From assembly GCF_051020975.1 (NCBI RefSeq), contig NW_027478166.1, positions 13,641,501 through 13,705,500 on the forward strand: 64,000 nucleotides of DNA. The letters run 5' to 3'. Source of the DNA: Osmia lignaria lignaria. Taxonomy: Eukaryota; Arthropoda; Insecta; Hymenoptera; Megachilidae. Below, piece by piece: positions 38,206 to 52,400 of the stretch. Both the position numbers and the translations under genes were made by a program. Each line of letters begins with the position of its first letter. The first letter of the stretch is position 1. The notes beneath the pieces were generated by a model that was not told the DNA's origin, did no database searches, and was given only the letters and a program-made list of their open reading frames with translations.

Positions 38206-40836
38206 TTCCCTTGAGATAAATCTGCAAATATCTCGGAAACGAAGCGAGCTATGGCAAAATGGTAAGAGACCTTATATGTAGAGAATTAAGTTTCCTACTT
38301 TTTATGTTCTATGATATTTTTTGATCAGATGCGTAGTTCTCGAGATATATCTAGATATTTAAAAGTTCCGAAGCCGCGCCAACATAATAGAGATACAGAA
38401 ACACCGTGGCCCCTATCTTTGAGATAACTCTGCACTATTGCGAGCTGGAAATGCCACTTCCAGTTTAGCTGTGCAGAAGAAGAACAACGAGAAGAAGAAA
38501 TATCTCGAAATATGTCCGTCAGGCCCCTTCCCTTGAGATATATCTGCAAATATCTCGGAAACGAAGCGAGCTATGGCAAAACGATAAGAGACCTTTTTTG
38601 TAGAGAATTATGTTTCCTACAATATATGTTCTATGATATTTTTTGATCAGAAGCCTAGTTTTCGAGATATATCGAGATATATAAAAGTTCCGAAGCCGCA
38701 CCAACATAATAGAGATACAGAAACACCGTGGCCCCTTTCTTTGAGATAACTCTGCACTAGTGCGACCCGCAAATGCCACTTCCAGCTTAGCTGTGCAGAA
38801 GAAGAACAACAAGAAGAAGAAATATCTCGAAATATGTCCGTCAGGCCCGTTACTTTGGGCTGAATCTGCAAATATCTCGGAAACGAAGCGAGCTATGGCA
38901 AAATGTTAAGAGACCTTTTTTGTAGAGAATTATGTTTCCTACAATTTATGTTCTATGATATTTTTTGATCAGAAGCGTAGTTTTCGAGATATATCGAGAT
39001 ATTTAAAAGTTCCGAAGCCGCACCAACATAATAGAGATACAGAAACACCGTGGCCCATTTCTTTGAGATAACTCTGCACTATTGCGAGCTGCAAATGCCA
39101 CTTCCAGCTTAGCTGTGCAGAAGAAGAACAACAAGAAGAAGAAATATCTCGAAATATGTCCGTCAGGCCCCTTCCATTGAGACAAATCTGCAAATATCTC
39201 GGAAACGAAGCGAGCTATGGCAAAATGTTAAGATACCTTTTTTATAGAGAATAACGTTTCCTACTTTTTATGTTCTATGATATTTTTTGATCAGATGCGT
39301 AGTTCTCGAGATATATCAAGATATTTAAAAGTTCCGAAGCCGCACCAACATAATAGAGGTACAGAAACACCGTGGCCCCTTTCTTTGAGATAACTCTGCA
39401 CTATTGCGAGCTGCAAATGCCACTTCCAGCTTAGCTGTGCAGAAGAAGAACAACAAGAAGAAGAAATATCTCGAAATATGTCCGTCAGGCCCCTTCCCTT
39501 GAGATAAATCTGCAAATATCTCGGAAACGAAGCGAGCTATGGCAAAATGGTAAGAGACCTTATATGTAGAGAATTAAGTTTCCTACTTTTTATGTTCTAT
39601 GATATTTTTTGATCAGATGCGTAGTTCTCGAGATATATCTAGATATTTAAAAGTTCCGAAGCCGCACCAACATAATAGAGATACAGAAACACCGTGGCCC
39701 CTTTCTTTGAGATAACTCTGCACTATTGCGAGCTGGAAATGCCACTTCCAGTTTAGCTGTGCAGAAGAAGAACAACAAGAAGAAGAAATATCTCGAAATA
39801 TGTCCGTCAGGCCCCTTCCCTTGAGATATATCTGCAAATATCTCGGAAACGAAGCGAGCTATGGCAAAACGATAAGAGACCTTTTTTGTAGAGAATTATG
39901 TTTCCTACAATATATGTTCTATGATATTTTTTGATCAGAAGCCTAGTTTTCGAGATATATCGAGATATATAAAAGTTCCGCAGCCGCACCAACATAATAG
40001 AGATACAGAAACACCGTGGCCCCTTTCTTTGAGATAACTCTGCACTAGTGCGACCCGCAAATGCCACTTCCAGCTTAGCTGTGCAGAAGAAGAACAACAA
40101 GAAGAAGAAATATCTCGAAATATGTCCGTCAGGCCCGTTACTTTGGGCTGAATCTGCAAATATCTCGGAAACGAAGCGAGCTATGGCAAAATGTTAAGAG
40201 ACCTTTTTTGTAGAGAATTATGTTTCCTACAATTTATGTTCTATGATATTTTTTGATCAGAAGCGTAGTTTTCGAGATATATCGAGATATTTAAAAGTTC
40301 CGAAGCCGCACCAACATAATAGAGATACCGAAACACCGTGGCCCCTTTCTTTGAGATAACTCTGCACTATTGCGAGCTGCAAATGCCACTTCCAGCTTAG
40401 CTGTGCAAAAGAAGAACAACAAGAAGAAGAAATATCTCGAAATATGTCCGTCAGGCCCCTTCCATTGAGACAAATCTGCAAATATCTCGGAAACGAAGCG
40501 AGCTATGGCAAAATGTTAAGATACCTTTTTTATAGAGAATAACGTTTCCTACTTTTTATGTTCTATGATATTTTTTGATCAGATGCGTAGTTCTCGAGAT
40601 ATATCAAGATATTTAAAAGTTCCGAAGCCGCACCAACATAATAGAGGTACAGAAACACCGTGGCCCCTTTCTTTGAGATAACTCTGCACTATTGCGAGCT
40701 GCAAATGCCACTTCCAGCTTAGCTGTGCAGAAGAAGAACAACAAGAAGAAGAAATATCTCGAAATATGTCCGTCAGGCCCCTTCCCTTGAGATAAATCTG
40801 CAAATATCTCGGAAACGAAGCGAGCTATGGCAAAAT
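38206..40836. repeat. 4-monomer HOR, 1288-bp period (two copies)
   Basis: 38206-39493 is repeated at 39494-40781, and the match runs on to about 40836. Markers are ATGGTAAGAG with TATATGTAG, ATATATCTAGATAT, AAAACGATAAGAG, AAGCCTAG, GCGACCCGC, CGTTACTTTGGGC, CCATTGAGAC and TTTATAGAGAATAACG. Few differences are visible (CGCGCC/CGCACC, CCTATC/CCTTTC, AACGAG/AACAAG). Related single monomers occur at 43153 and at 47324-47646. Confidence 0.87.
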
Positions 40837-41029
40837 GTTAACAGACCTTTTTTGTAGAGAATTAAGTTTCCTACTTTTTATGTTGTATGATATTTTTCGA
40901 TCAGATGCGTAGTTCTCGAGATATATCAAGACATTTAAAAGTTCCGAAGCCGCACCAACATAATAGAGATACAGAAACACCGTGGCCCCTTTCTTTGAGA
41001 TAACTCTGCACTATTGCGAGCTGGAAGTG

Positions 41030-41160
41030 CCAGTTCCAGCTTAGCTGTGCAGAAGAAGCACATCAAGAACAAGAAATATCTCGAAATATGTCCGTCAGTC
41101 CCTTTCCCTTGAGCTAAATCTGCAAATATCTCGGAAACGATGCGAGCTATGGCAAAATAT
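41030..41160. repeat. Short B-like patch in an A-type monomer
   Basis: About 130 bp carry B2 bases (CAGTTCCAGC, GAAGAAGCACATC, AACAAGAAATATC, TTGAGCTAAATC, GATGCGAGC, AAAATATTAAGAG). Sequence on both sides is A type (GTGGCCCC before; GTAGAGAATTAAG after). The length and in-phase fit suggest gene conversion from a B2 donor such as the monomers near 21100 or 21400. The next anchor has lost one base (TTTTTTATCAG). Confidence 0.7.
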
Positions 41161-41445
41161 TAAGAGACCTTATTTGTAGAGAATTAAGTTTCCTACTTTT
41201 GATGTTGTATGATATTTTTTATCAGATGCGTAGTTCTCGAGATATATCAAGATATTTAAAAGTTGCGAAGCCACACCAACATAATAGAGATACAGAAACA
41301 CCGTGGCCCCTTTCTTTGAGATAACTCTGCACTATTGCGAGCTGTAAATGCCACTTCCAGCTTAGCTGTGCAGAAGAAGAACAACAAGAAGAAGAAATAT
41401 CTCGAAATATGTACGTCAGGCCCCTTCCCTTGAGATATATCAGCA

Positions 41446-44400
41446 AATATCTCGGAAACGAAGCGAGCTATGGCAAAATGTTAAGAGACCTTTTTTGTAG
41501 AGAATTAAGTTTCCTACTTTTTATCGTCTATGAGATTTCTTGATCAGATGCGTAGTTCTCGAGATATATCAAGATATTTAAAAGTTCCGAAGCCGCACCA
41601 ACATAATAGAGATACAGAAACACCGTGGCCCCTTTCTTTGAGATAACTCTGCACTATTGCGAGCTGCAAATGCCACTTCCAGCTTAGCTGTGCAGAAGAA
41701 GAACAACAAGAAGAAGAAATATCTCGAAATATGTCCGTCAGGCCTCTTCCCTTGAGATAAATCTGCAAATATCTCGGAAACGAAGCGAGCTATGGCAAAA
41801 TGTTAAGAGACCGTTTTTGTAGAGAATTAAGTTTCCTACTTTTTATGTTCTGTGATATTTTTTGATCAGATGCGTAGTTCTCGAGATATATCTAGATATT
41901 TAAAAGTTCCGAAGCCGCACCAACATAATAGAGATACAGAAACACCGTGGCCCCTTTCTTTGAGATAACTCCGCACTATTGCGACCTGCTAATGCCACTT
42001 CCAGCTTAGCTGTACAGAAGAAGAACAACAAGAAGAAGAAATATCTCGAAATATGTCCGTCAGGCCCCTTCCCTTGAGATAAATCTGCAAATATCTCGGA
42101 AACGAAGCGAGCTATGGCAAAATGTTAAGAGACCTTATGTGTAGAGAATTAAGTTTCCTACTTTTTATGTTCTATGATATTTTTTGATCAGATGCGTAGT
42201 TCTCGAGATATATCAAGATATTTAAAAGTTCCGAAGCCGCACCAACATAATAGAGATACAGAAACACCGTGGCCCCTTTCTGTGAGATAACTCTGCACTA
42301 TTGCGAGCTGCAAATGCCACTTCCAGCTTAGCTGTGCTGAAGAAGAACAACAAGAAGAAGAAATATCTCGAAATATGTCCGTCAGACCCCTTCCCTTGAG
42401 CTAAATCTGCAAATATCTCGGAAACGAAGCGAGCTATGGCAAAATGTTAAGAGACCGTTTTTGTAGAGAATTAAGTTTCCTACTTTTTATGTTCTATGAT
42501 ATTTTTTGATCAGATGCGTAGTTCTCGAGATATATCAAGATATTAAAAGTTCCGAAGCCGCACCGACATAATAGAGATACAGAAACACCGTGGCCCCTTT
42601 CTTTGAGATAACTCTGCACTATTGCGAGCTGGAAATGCCACTTCCAGTTTGGCTGTGCAGAAGAAGAACAACAAGAAGAAGAAATATCTCGAAATATGTC
42701 CGTCAGGCCCCTTCCCTTGAGATATATCTGCAAATATCTCGGAAACGAAGCGAGCTATGGCAAAATGTTAAGAGACATTTTTTGTAGAGAATTATGTTTC
42801 CTACAATTTATATTCTATGATATTTTTTGATCAGAAGCGTAGTTTTCGAGATATACCAAGATATTTAAAAGTTCCGAAGCCGCACCATCATAATAGGGAT
42901 ACAGAAACACCGTGGCCCCTTTCTTTGAGATAACTCTGCACTATTGCGAGCTGGAAATGCCACTTCCAGTTTTGCTGTGCAGAAGAAGAACAACAAGAAG
43001 AAGAAATATCTCGAAATATGTCCGTCAGGCCCCTTCCCTTGAGATATATCTGCAAATATCTCGGAAACGAAGCGAGCTATGGCAAAACGTTAAGACACCT
43101 TTTTTGTAGAGAATTATGTTTCCTACAATATATGTTCTATCATATTTTTTGATCAGAAGCGTAGTTTTCGAGATATATCGAGATATATAAAAGTTCCGAA
43201 GCCGCACCAACATAATAGAGATACAGAAACACCGTGGCCCCTTTCTTTGAGATAACTCTGCACTAGTGCGACCCGCAAATGCCACTTCCAGCTTAGCTGT
43301 GCAGAAGAAGAACAACAAGAAGAAGAAATATCTCGAAATATGTCCGTCAGGCCCGTTACTTTGAGCTGAATCTGCAAATATCTCGGAAACGAAGCGAGCT
43401 ATGGCAAAATGTTAAGAGACGTTTTTTGTAGAGAATTATGTTTTCTACAACATATGTTCTATGATATTTTTTCATCAGATGCGTAGTTCTCGAGATATAT
43501 CGAGATATTTAAAAGTTCCGAAGCCGCACCAACATAATAGAGATACAGAAACACCGTGGCCCCTTTCTTTGAGATAACTCTGCACTATTGCGAGCTGGAA
43601 ATGCCACTTCCAGTGTAGCTGTGCAGAAGAAGAAATATCTCGAAATATGTCCGTCGGGCCCCTTCCCTTGAGATAAATCTACAAATATCTCGGAAACGAA
43701 GCGAGCTATGGCAAAATGTTAAGAGACCTTATTTGTAGAGAATTAAGTTTCCTACTTTTTATGTTCTATGATATTTTTTGATCAGATGCGTAGTTCTCGA
43801 GATATATCGAGATATTTAAAAGTTCCGAAGCCGCACCATCATAATAGAGATACAGAAACACCGTGGCCCCTTTCTTTGAGATAACTCTGCACTATTGCGA
43901 GCTGCAAATGCCACTTCCAGCTTAGCTGTGCAGAAGAAGAACAACAAGAAGAAGAAATATCTCGAAATATGTCCGTCAGGCCCCTTCCCTTGAGATAAAT
44001 CTGCAAATATCTCGGAAACGAAGCGAGCTATGGCAAAATGTTAAGACACCTTTTTTGTAGAGAATTATGTTTCCTACAATTTACGTTCTCTGATATTTTT
44101 TGATCAGAAGCGTAGTTTCCGAGATATATCGAGATATTTAAACGTTCCGAAGCCGCACCAACATAATAGAGATACAGAAACACCGTGGCCCCTTTCTTTG
44201 AGATAACTCTGCACTATTGCGACCTGCAAATGCCACTTCCAGCTTAGCTGTGCAGAAGAAGAACAACAAGAAGAAGAAATATCTCGAAATATGTCCGTCA
44301 GGCCCCTTCCCTTGAGATAAATCTGCAAATATCTCGGAAACGAAGCGAGCTATGGCAAAATGTTAAGAGACCTTTTTTGTAGAGAATTAAGTTTCCTACT

Positions 44401-46011
44401 TTTTATCGTCTATGACATTTCTTGATCAGATGCGTAGTTCTCGAGATATATCAAGATATTTAAAAGTTCCGAAGCCGCACCAACATAATAGAGATACAGA
44501 AACACCGTGGCCCCTTTCTTTGAGATAACTCTGCACTATTGCGAGCTGCAAATGCCACTTCCAGCTTAGCTGTGCAGAAGAAGAACAACAAGAAGAAGAA
44601 ATATCTCGAAATATGTCCGTCAGGCCTCTTCCCTTGAGATAAATCTGCAAATATCTCGGAAACGAAGCGAGCTATGGCAAAAGGTTAAGAGACCGTTTTT
44701 GTAGAGAATTAAGTTTCCTACTTTTTATGTTCTGTGATATTTTTTGATCAGATGCGTAGTTCTCGAGATATATCTAGATATTTAAAAGTTCCGAAGCCGC
44801 ACCAACATAATAGAGATACAGAAACACCGTGGCCCCTTTCTTTGAGATAACTCCGCACTATTGCGACCTGCTAATGCCACTTCCAGCTTAGCTGTACAGA
44901 AGAAGAACAACAAGAAGAAGAAATATCTCGAAATATGTCCGTCAGGCCCCTTCCCTTGAGATAAATCTGCAAATATCTCGGAAACGAAGCGAGCTATGGC
45001 AAAATGTTAAGAGACCTTATGTGTAGAGAATTAAGTTTCCTACTTTTTATGTTCTATGATATTTTTTGATCAGATGCGTAGTTCTCGAGATATATCAAGA
45101 TATTTAAAAGTTCCGAAGCCGCACCAACATAATAGAGATACAGAAACACCGTGGCCCCTTTCTGTGAGATAACTCTGCACTATTGCGAGCTGCAAATGCC
45201 ACTTCCAGCTTAGCTGTGCTGAAGAAGAACAACAAGAAGAAGAAATATCTCGAAATATGTCCGTCAGACCCCTTCCCTTGAGCTAAATCTGCAAATATCT
45301 CGGAAACGAAGCGAGCTATGGCAAAATGTTAAGAGACCGTTTTTGTAGAGAATTAAGTTTCCTACTTTTTATGTTCTATGATATTTTTTGATCAGATGCG
45401 TAGTTCTCGAGATATATCAAGATATTTAAAAGTTCCGAAGCCGCACCGACATAATAGAGATACAGAAACACCGTGGCCCCTTTCTTTGAGATAACTCTGC
45501 ACTATTGCGAGCTGGAAATGCCACTTCCAGTTTAGCTGTGCAGAAGAAGAACAACAAGAAGAAGAAATATCTCGAAATATGTCCGTCAGGCCCCTTCCCT
45601 TGAGATATATCTGCAAATATCTCGGAAACGAAGCGAGCTATGGCAAAATGTTAAGAGACATTTTTTGTAGAGAATTATGTTTCCTACAATTTATATTCTA
45701 TGATATTTTTTGATCAGAAGCGTAGTTTTCGAGATATACCAAGATATTTAAAAGTTCCGAAGCCGCACCATCATAATAGGGATACAGAAACACCGTGGCC
45801 CCTTTCTTTGAGATAACTCTGCACTATTGCGAGCTGGAAATGCCACTTCCAGTTTTGCTGTGCAGAAGAAGAACAACAAGAAGAAGAAATATCTCGAAAT
45901 ATGTCCGTCAGGCCCCTTCCCTTGAGATATATCTGCAAATATCTCGGAAACGAAGCGAGCTATGGCAAAACGTTAAGACACCTTTTTTGTAGAGAGTTAT
46001 GTTTCCTACAA
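41446..46011. repeat. Nine-monomer-spaced duplication (41446-43128 and 44328-46011)
   Basis: About 1683 bp are shared at an offset of 2882 bp, 9 x 322 less 16. The missing 16 bp are a one-base loss in ATATTAAAAG near 42541 and a 15-bp loss in the GAA/AAC tract near 43630. Markers are TTTATCGTCTATGA, AGGCCTCTTCCC, TGACCGTTTTTG-like T-run variants, AACTCCGCAC, TGCGACCTGCTAATG, TCAGACCCC and GATATACCAAG. A third related monomer start (TTTATCCTCTATGACATTTC) is at 48595. Confidence 0.82.
43475..43781. repeat. Monomer with 15-bp contraction of the GAA/AAC tract
   Basis: The purine tract reads GTGCAGAAGAAGAAATATC near 43621-43640. It has lost the AACAACAAGAAGAAG part that other monomers have, making this unit 307 bp. 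The loss lies between GAAGAA direct repeats, which fits slippage. Other tract-length variants are 3-bp losses near 650 and 31089, and AACAAGAAGAAG near 54890. Confidence 0.85.
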
Positions 46012-49000
46012 CATATGTTCTATGATATTTTTTGATCAGAAGCGTAGTTTTCGAGATATATCAAGATATTTAAAAGTACCGAAGCCGCACCAACATAATA
46101 GAGATACAGAAACACCGTGGCCCCTTTCTTTGAGATCACTCTGCACTATTGCGAGCTGCAAATGCCACTTCCAGCTTCGCTGTGCAGAAGAGGAACAACA
46201 AGAACAAGAAATATCTCGAAATATGTCCGTTAGGCCCCTTCCCTTGAGATAAATCTGCAAATATCTCGGAAACGAAGCGAGCTATGGCAAAATGTTAAGA
46301 GACCTTTTTTGTAGAGAATTAAGTTTCCTACTTTTTATGTTCTATGATATTTTTTGATCAGATGCGTAGTTCTCGAGATATATCAAGATATTTAAAAGTT
46401 CCGAAGCCGCACCAACATAATAGAGATACAGAAACACCGTGGCCCCTTTCTTTGAGATAACTCTGCACTATTGCGAGCTGCAAATGCCACTACCAGCTTA
46501 GCTGTGCAGAAGAAGAACAACAAGAAGAAGAAATATCTCGAAATATGTCCGTCAGGCCCATTCCCTTGAGATAAATCTGCAAATATCTCGGAAACGAAGA
46601 GAGCTATGGCAAAATGTTAAGAGACCTATTTTGTAGAGAATTAAGTTTCCTACTTTTTATGTTCTGTGATATTTTTTGATCAGATGCGTAGTTCTCGAGA
46701 TATATCAAGATATTTAAAAGTTCCGAAGCCGCACCAACATAATAGAGATACAGAAACACCGTGGCCCCTTTCTTTGAGATAACTCTGCACTATTGCGAGC
46801 TGCATATGCCACTTCCAGCTTAGCTGTACAGAAGAAGAACAACAAGAAGAAGAAATATCTCGAAATATGTCCGTCAGGCCCCTTCCCTTGAGATAAATCT
46901 GCAAATATCTCGGAAACGAAGCGAGCTATGGCAAAATGTTAAGAGACCTTATTTGTTGAGAATTAAGTTTCCTACTTTTTATGTTCTATGATATTTTTTG
47001 ATCAGATGCGTGGTTCTCGAGATATATCAAGATATTTAAAAGTTCCGAAGCCGCACCAACATAATAGAGATACAGAAACACCGTGGCCCCTTTCTTTGAG
47101 ATAACTTTGCACTATTGCGAGCTGGAAATGCCACTTCCAGTTTAGCTGTGCAGAAGAAGAACAACAAGAAGAAGAAATATCTCGAAATATGTCCGTCAGG
47201 CCCCTTCCCTTGAGATATATCTGCAAATATCTCGGAAACGAAGCGTGCTATGTCAAAATGTTAAGAGATCTTTTTTGTAGGGAATTATGTTTCCTACAAT
47301 ATATGTTCTATGATATTTTTTGATCAGAAGCGTAGTTTTCGAGATATATCGAGATATTTAAAAGTTCCGAAGCCGCAACAACATAATAGAGATACAGAAA
47401 CACCGTGGCCCCTTTCTTTGAGATAACTCTGCACTAGTGCGAGCCGCAAATGCCACTTCCAGCTTAGCTGTGCAGAAGAAGAACAACAAGAAGAAGAAAT
47501 ATCTCGAAATATGTCCGTCAGGCCCCTTCCATTGAGACAAATCTGCAAATATCTCGGAAACGAAGCGATCTATGGCAAAATGTTAAGATACCTTTTTTAT
47601 AGAGAATAAAGTTTCCTACTTTTTATGTTCTATGATATTTTTTGATCAGATGCGTAGTTCTCGAGATATATCAAGATATTTAAAAGTTCCGAAGCCGCAC
47701 CAACATAATAGAGGTACAGAAACACCGTGGCCCCTTTCTTTGAGATAACTCTGCACTATTGCGAGCTGCAAATGCCACTTCCAGCTTAGCTGTGCAGAAG
47801 AAGAACAACAAGAAGATGAAATATTTCGAAATATGTCCGTCAGGCCCCTTCCCTTGAGATAAATCTGCAAATATCCCAGAAACGAAGCGAGCTACGGCAA
47901 AATGTTAAGAGACCTTTTTTGTAGAAAATTATGTTTCCTACAATTTACGTTCTCTGATATTTTTTGATCAGAAGCGTAGTTTTCGAGATATATCGAGATA
48001 TTTAAAAGTTCCGAAGCCGCACCAACATAATAGAGATACAGAAACACCGTGGCCCCTTTCTTTGAGATAACTCTGCACTATTGCGAGCTGCAAATGCCAC
48101 TTCCAGCTTAGCTGTGCAGAAGAAGAACAACAAGAAGAAGAAATATCTCGAAATATGTCCGTCAGGCCCCTTCCCTTGAGATAAATCTGCAAATATCTCG
48201 GAAACGAAGCGAGCTATGGCAAAATGTTAACACACCTATTTGTAGAGAATTATGTTTCCTACAATTTACGTTCTTTGATATTTTTTGATCAGAAGCGTAG
48301 TTTTCGAGATATATCGAGATATTTAAAAGTTCCGAAGCCGCACCAACATAATAGAGATACAGAAACACCGTGGCCCCTTTCTTTGGGATAACTCTGCACT
48401 ATTGCGACCTGCAAATGCCGCTTCCAGCTTAGCTGTGCAGAAGAAGAACAACAAGAATAAGAAATATTTCGAAATATGTCCGTCAGGCCCCTTCCCTTGA
48501 GATAAATCTGCAAATATCTCGGAAACGAAGCGAGCTATGGCAAAATGTTAAGAGACCTTTTTTGTAGAGAATTAAGTTTCCTACTTTTTATCCTCTATGA
48601 CATTTCTTGATCAGATGCGTAGTTCTCGAGATATATCAAGATATTTAAAAGTTCCGAAGCTCCACGAACATAATAGAGATACAGAAACACCGTTGCCCCT
48701 TTCTTTGAGATAACTCTGCACTATTGCGAGCTGCAAATGCCGCTTCCAGTTTAGCTGTGCAGAAGAAGAACAACAAGAAGAAGAAATATCTCGAAATATG
48801 TCCGTCAGGACCCTTCCCTTGAGATAAATCTGCAAATATCTCGGAAACGAAGCGAGCTATTGCAAAATGTTAAGAGACCTTTTTTGTAGAGAATTAAGTT
48901 TCCTACAATTTAGGTTCTATGATATTTTTTGACCAGAAGCGTAGTTTTCGAGATATATCGAGATATTTAAAAGTTCCGAAGCCGCACCAACATAATAGAG

Positions 49001-49489
49001 ATACAGAAACACCGTGGCCCCTTTCTTTGAGATAACTCTGCACTATTGCGAGCTGCAAATGCCACTTCCAGCTTAGCTGTGGAGAAGAAGAACAACAAGA
49101 AGAAGAAATATCTCGAAATATGTCCGTCAGGCCCCTTCCCTTGAGATAAATCTGCAAATATCTCGGAAACGAAGCGAGCTATGGCAAAATGTTAAGAGAC
49201 CTTTTTTGTAGACAATTATGTTTCCTACAATTTACGTTCTCTGATATTTTTTGATCAGAAGCGTAGTTTTCGAGATATATCAAGATATTTAAAAGTTCCG
49301 AAGCTGCACCAACATAATAGAGGTACAGAAACACCGTGGCCTCTTCCTTTGCGATAACTCTGGACTATTGCGAGCTGCAAATGCCACTTCCAGCTTAGCT
49401 GTGCAGAAGAAGAACAACAAGAAGAAGAAATAGCTCGAAATATGTCCGTCAGGCCACTTCCCTTGAGATAAATCTGCAAATATCTCGGA

Positions 49490-52400
49490 AACGAAGCGAG
49501 CTATGGCAAAATGTTAAGAGACCTTATTTGTAGAGAATTAAGTTTCCTACTTTTTATGTTCTATGATATTTTTTGATCAGATGCGTAGTTCTCGAGATAT
49601 ATCGAGATACTTAAAAGTTCCGAAGCCGCACCAACATAATAGAGATACAGAAACACCGTGGCCCCTTTCTTTGAGATAACTCTGCACTATTGCGAGCTGC
49701 AAATGCTACTTCCAGCTTAGCTGTGGAGAAGAAGAACAACAAGAAGAAGAAATATCTCGAAATATGTCCGTCAGGCCCCTTCCCTTGAGATAAATCTGCA
49801 AATATCTCGGAAACGAAGCGAGCTATAGCAAAATGTTAAGAGACCTTTTTTGTAGAGAATTATGTTTCCTACAATTTACGTTCTCTGATATTTTTTGATC
49901 AGAAGCGTAGTTTTCGAGATATATCGAGATATTTAAAAGTTCCGAAGCCGCACCAACATAATAGAGATGCAGAAACACCGTGGCCCCTTTCCTTGAGATA
50001 ACTCTGCACTATTGCGAGCTGCAAATGCCACTTCCAGCTTAGCTGTGCAGAAGAAGAACAACAAGAAGAAGAAATATCTCGAAATATGTCCGTCAGGCCC
50101 CTTCCCTTGAGATAAATCTGCAAATATCTCGGAAACGAAGCGAGCTATGGCAAAATGTTAAGAGACCTTTTTTGTAGAGAATTAAGTTTCCTACTTTTTA
50201 TGTTCTATGATATTTTTTGATCAGATGCGTAGTTCTCGAGATATATCAAGATATTTAAAAGCTCCGAAGCTGCACCAACATAATAGAGGTACAGAAACAC
50301 CGTGGCCCCTTTCTTTGAGATAACTCTACACTATTGCGAGCTGCAAATGCCACTTCCAGCTTAGCTGTGCAGAAGAAGAACAACAAGAATAAGAAATATT
50401 TCGAAATATGTCCGTCAGGCCACTTCCCTTGAGATAAATCTGCAAATATCTCGGAAACGAAGCGAGCTGCGGCAAAATCTTAAGAGACCTTTTTTGTAGA
50501 AAATTAGGTTTCCTACTTTTTATGTTCTATGATATTTTTTGATCAGATGCGTAGTTCTCGAGATATATCAAGATATTTAAAAGTTCCGAAGCCGCACCAA
50601 CATAATAGAGATACAGAAACACCGTGGCCCCTTTCTTTGCGATAACTCTGCACTATTGCGAGCTGCAAATGCCACTTCCAGCTTAGCTGTGCAGAAGAAG
50701 AACAACAAGAAGAAGAAATATCTCGAAATATGTCCGTCAGGCCCCTTCCCTTGAGATAAATCTGCAAATATCTCGGAAACGAAGCAAGCTATGGCAAAAT
50801 GTTAAGAGACCTTATTTGTAGAGAATTAAGTTTCCTACTTTTTATGTTCTATGATATTTTTTGATCAGATGCGTAGTTCTCGAGATATATCGAGATATTT
50901 AAAAGTTCCGAAGCCGCACCAACATAATAGAGGTACAGAAACACCGTGGCCTCTTTCTTTGAGATAACTCTGCACTATTGCGAGCTGCAGATGCCACTTC
51001 GAGCTTAGCTGTGCAGAAGAGGAACAACAAGAAGAAGAAATATCTCGAAATATGTCCGTCAGACCCCTTCCCTTGAGATAAATCTGCAAATATCTCGGAA
51101 ACGAAGCGAGCTATGGCAAAATGTTAAGAGACCTTTTTTGTAGAGAATTATGTTTCCTACAAGGTCCGTTCTATGATATTTTTTGATCAGAAGCGTAGTT
51201 TTCGAGATATATCGAGATATTTAAAAGTTCCGAAGCCGCACCAACATAATAGAGATACAGAAACACCGTGGCCCCTTTCTTTGAGATAACTCTGCACTAT
51301 TGCGACCTGCAAATGCCACTTCCAGCTTAGCTGTGCAGAAGAAGAACAACAAGAATAAGAAATATTTCGAAATATGTCCGTCAGGCCCCTTCCCTTGAGA
51401 TAAATCTGCAAATATCTCGGAAACGAAGCGAGCTACGGCAAAATGTTGAGAGACCTTTTTTGTAGAAATTTAGGTTTCCTACTTTTTAGGTTCTATGATA
51501 TTTTTTGATCAGATGCGTAGTTCTCGAGATATATCAAGATATTTAAAAGTTCCGAAGCCGCACCAACATAATAGAGATACAGAAACACCGTGGCCCCTTT
51601 CTTTGAGATAACTCTGCACTATTGCGAGCTGCAAATGCCACTTCCAGCTTAGCTGTGCAGAAGAAGAACAACAAGAAGAAGAAATATCTCGAAATATGTC
51701 CGTCAGGCCCCTTCCCTTGAGATAAGTCTGCAAATATCTCGGAAACGAAGCGAGCTATGGCAAAATGTTAAGAGACCTTTTTTGTAGAGAATTATATTTC
51801 TTACAATTTACGTTCTCTGATATTTTTTGATCAGAAGCGTAGTTTTCGAGATATATCAAGATATTTAAAAGTTCCGAAGCTCCACGAACATAATAGAGAT
51901 ACAGAAACACCGTTGCCCCTTTCTTTTAGATAACTCTGCACTATTGCGAGCTGCAAATGCCACTTCCAGCTTAGCTGTGCAGAAGAAGAACAACAAGAAG
52001 AAGAAATATCTCGAAATATGTCCGTCAGGCCCCTTCCCTTGAGATAAATCTGCAAATATCTCGGAAACGAAGCGAGCTATGGCAAAATGTTAAGAGACCT
52101 TTTTTGTAGAGAATTATGTTTCTTACAATTTACGTTCTCTGATATTTTTTGATCAGAAGCGTAGTTTTCGAGATATATCAAGATATTTAAAAGTTCCGAA
52201 GCTCCACGAACATAATAGAGATACAGAAACACCGTTGCCCCTTTCTTTTAGATAACTCTGCACTATTGCGAGCTGCAAATGCCACTTCCAGCTTAGCTGT
52301 GCAGAAGAAGAACAACAAGAAGAAGAAATATCTCGAAATATGTCCGTCAGGCCCCGTCCCTTGAGATAAATCTGCAAATATCTCGGAAACGAAGCGAGCT

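Noticed and set aside
2725..46252. Plus-strand frames of 65-101 codons (for example near 2725, 22218, 30590, 31038, 42590, 45795 and 46022)
   Set aside because: They arise only where a monomer lost a stop by substitution or a small indel, differ between copies of the same HOR type, and overlap the antisense frame. They look like chance openings in satellite sequence.
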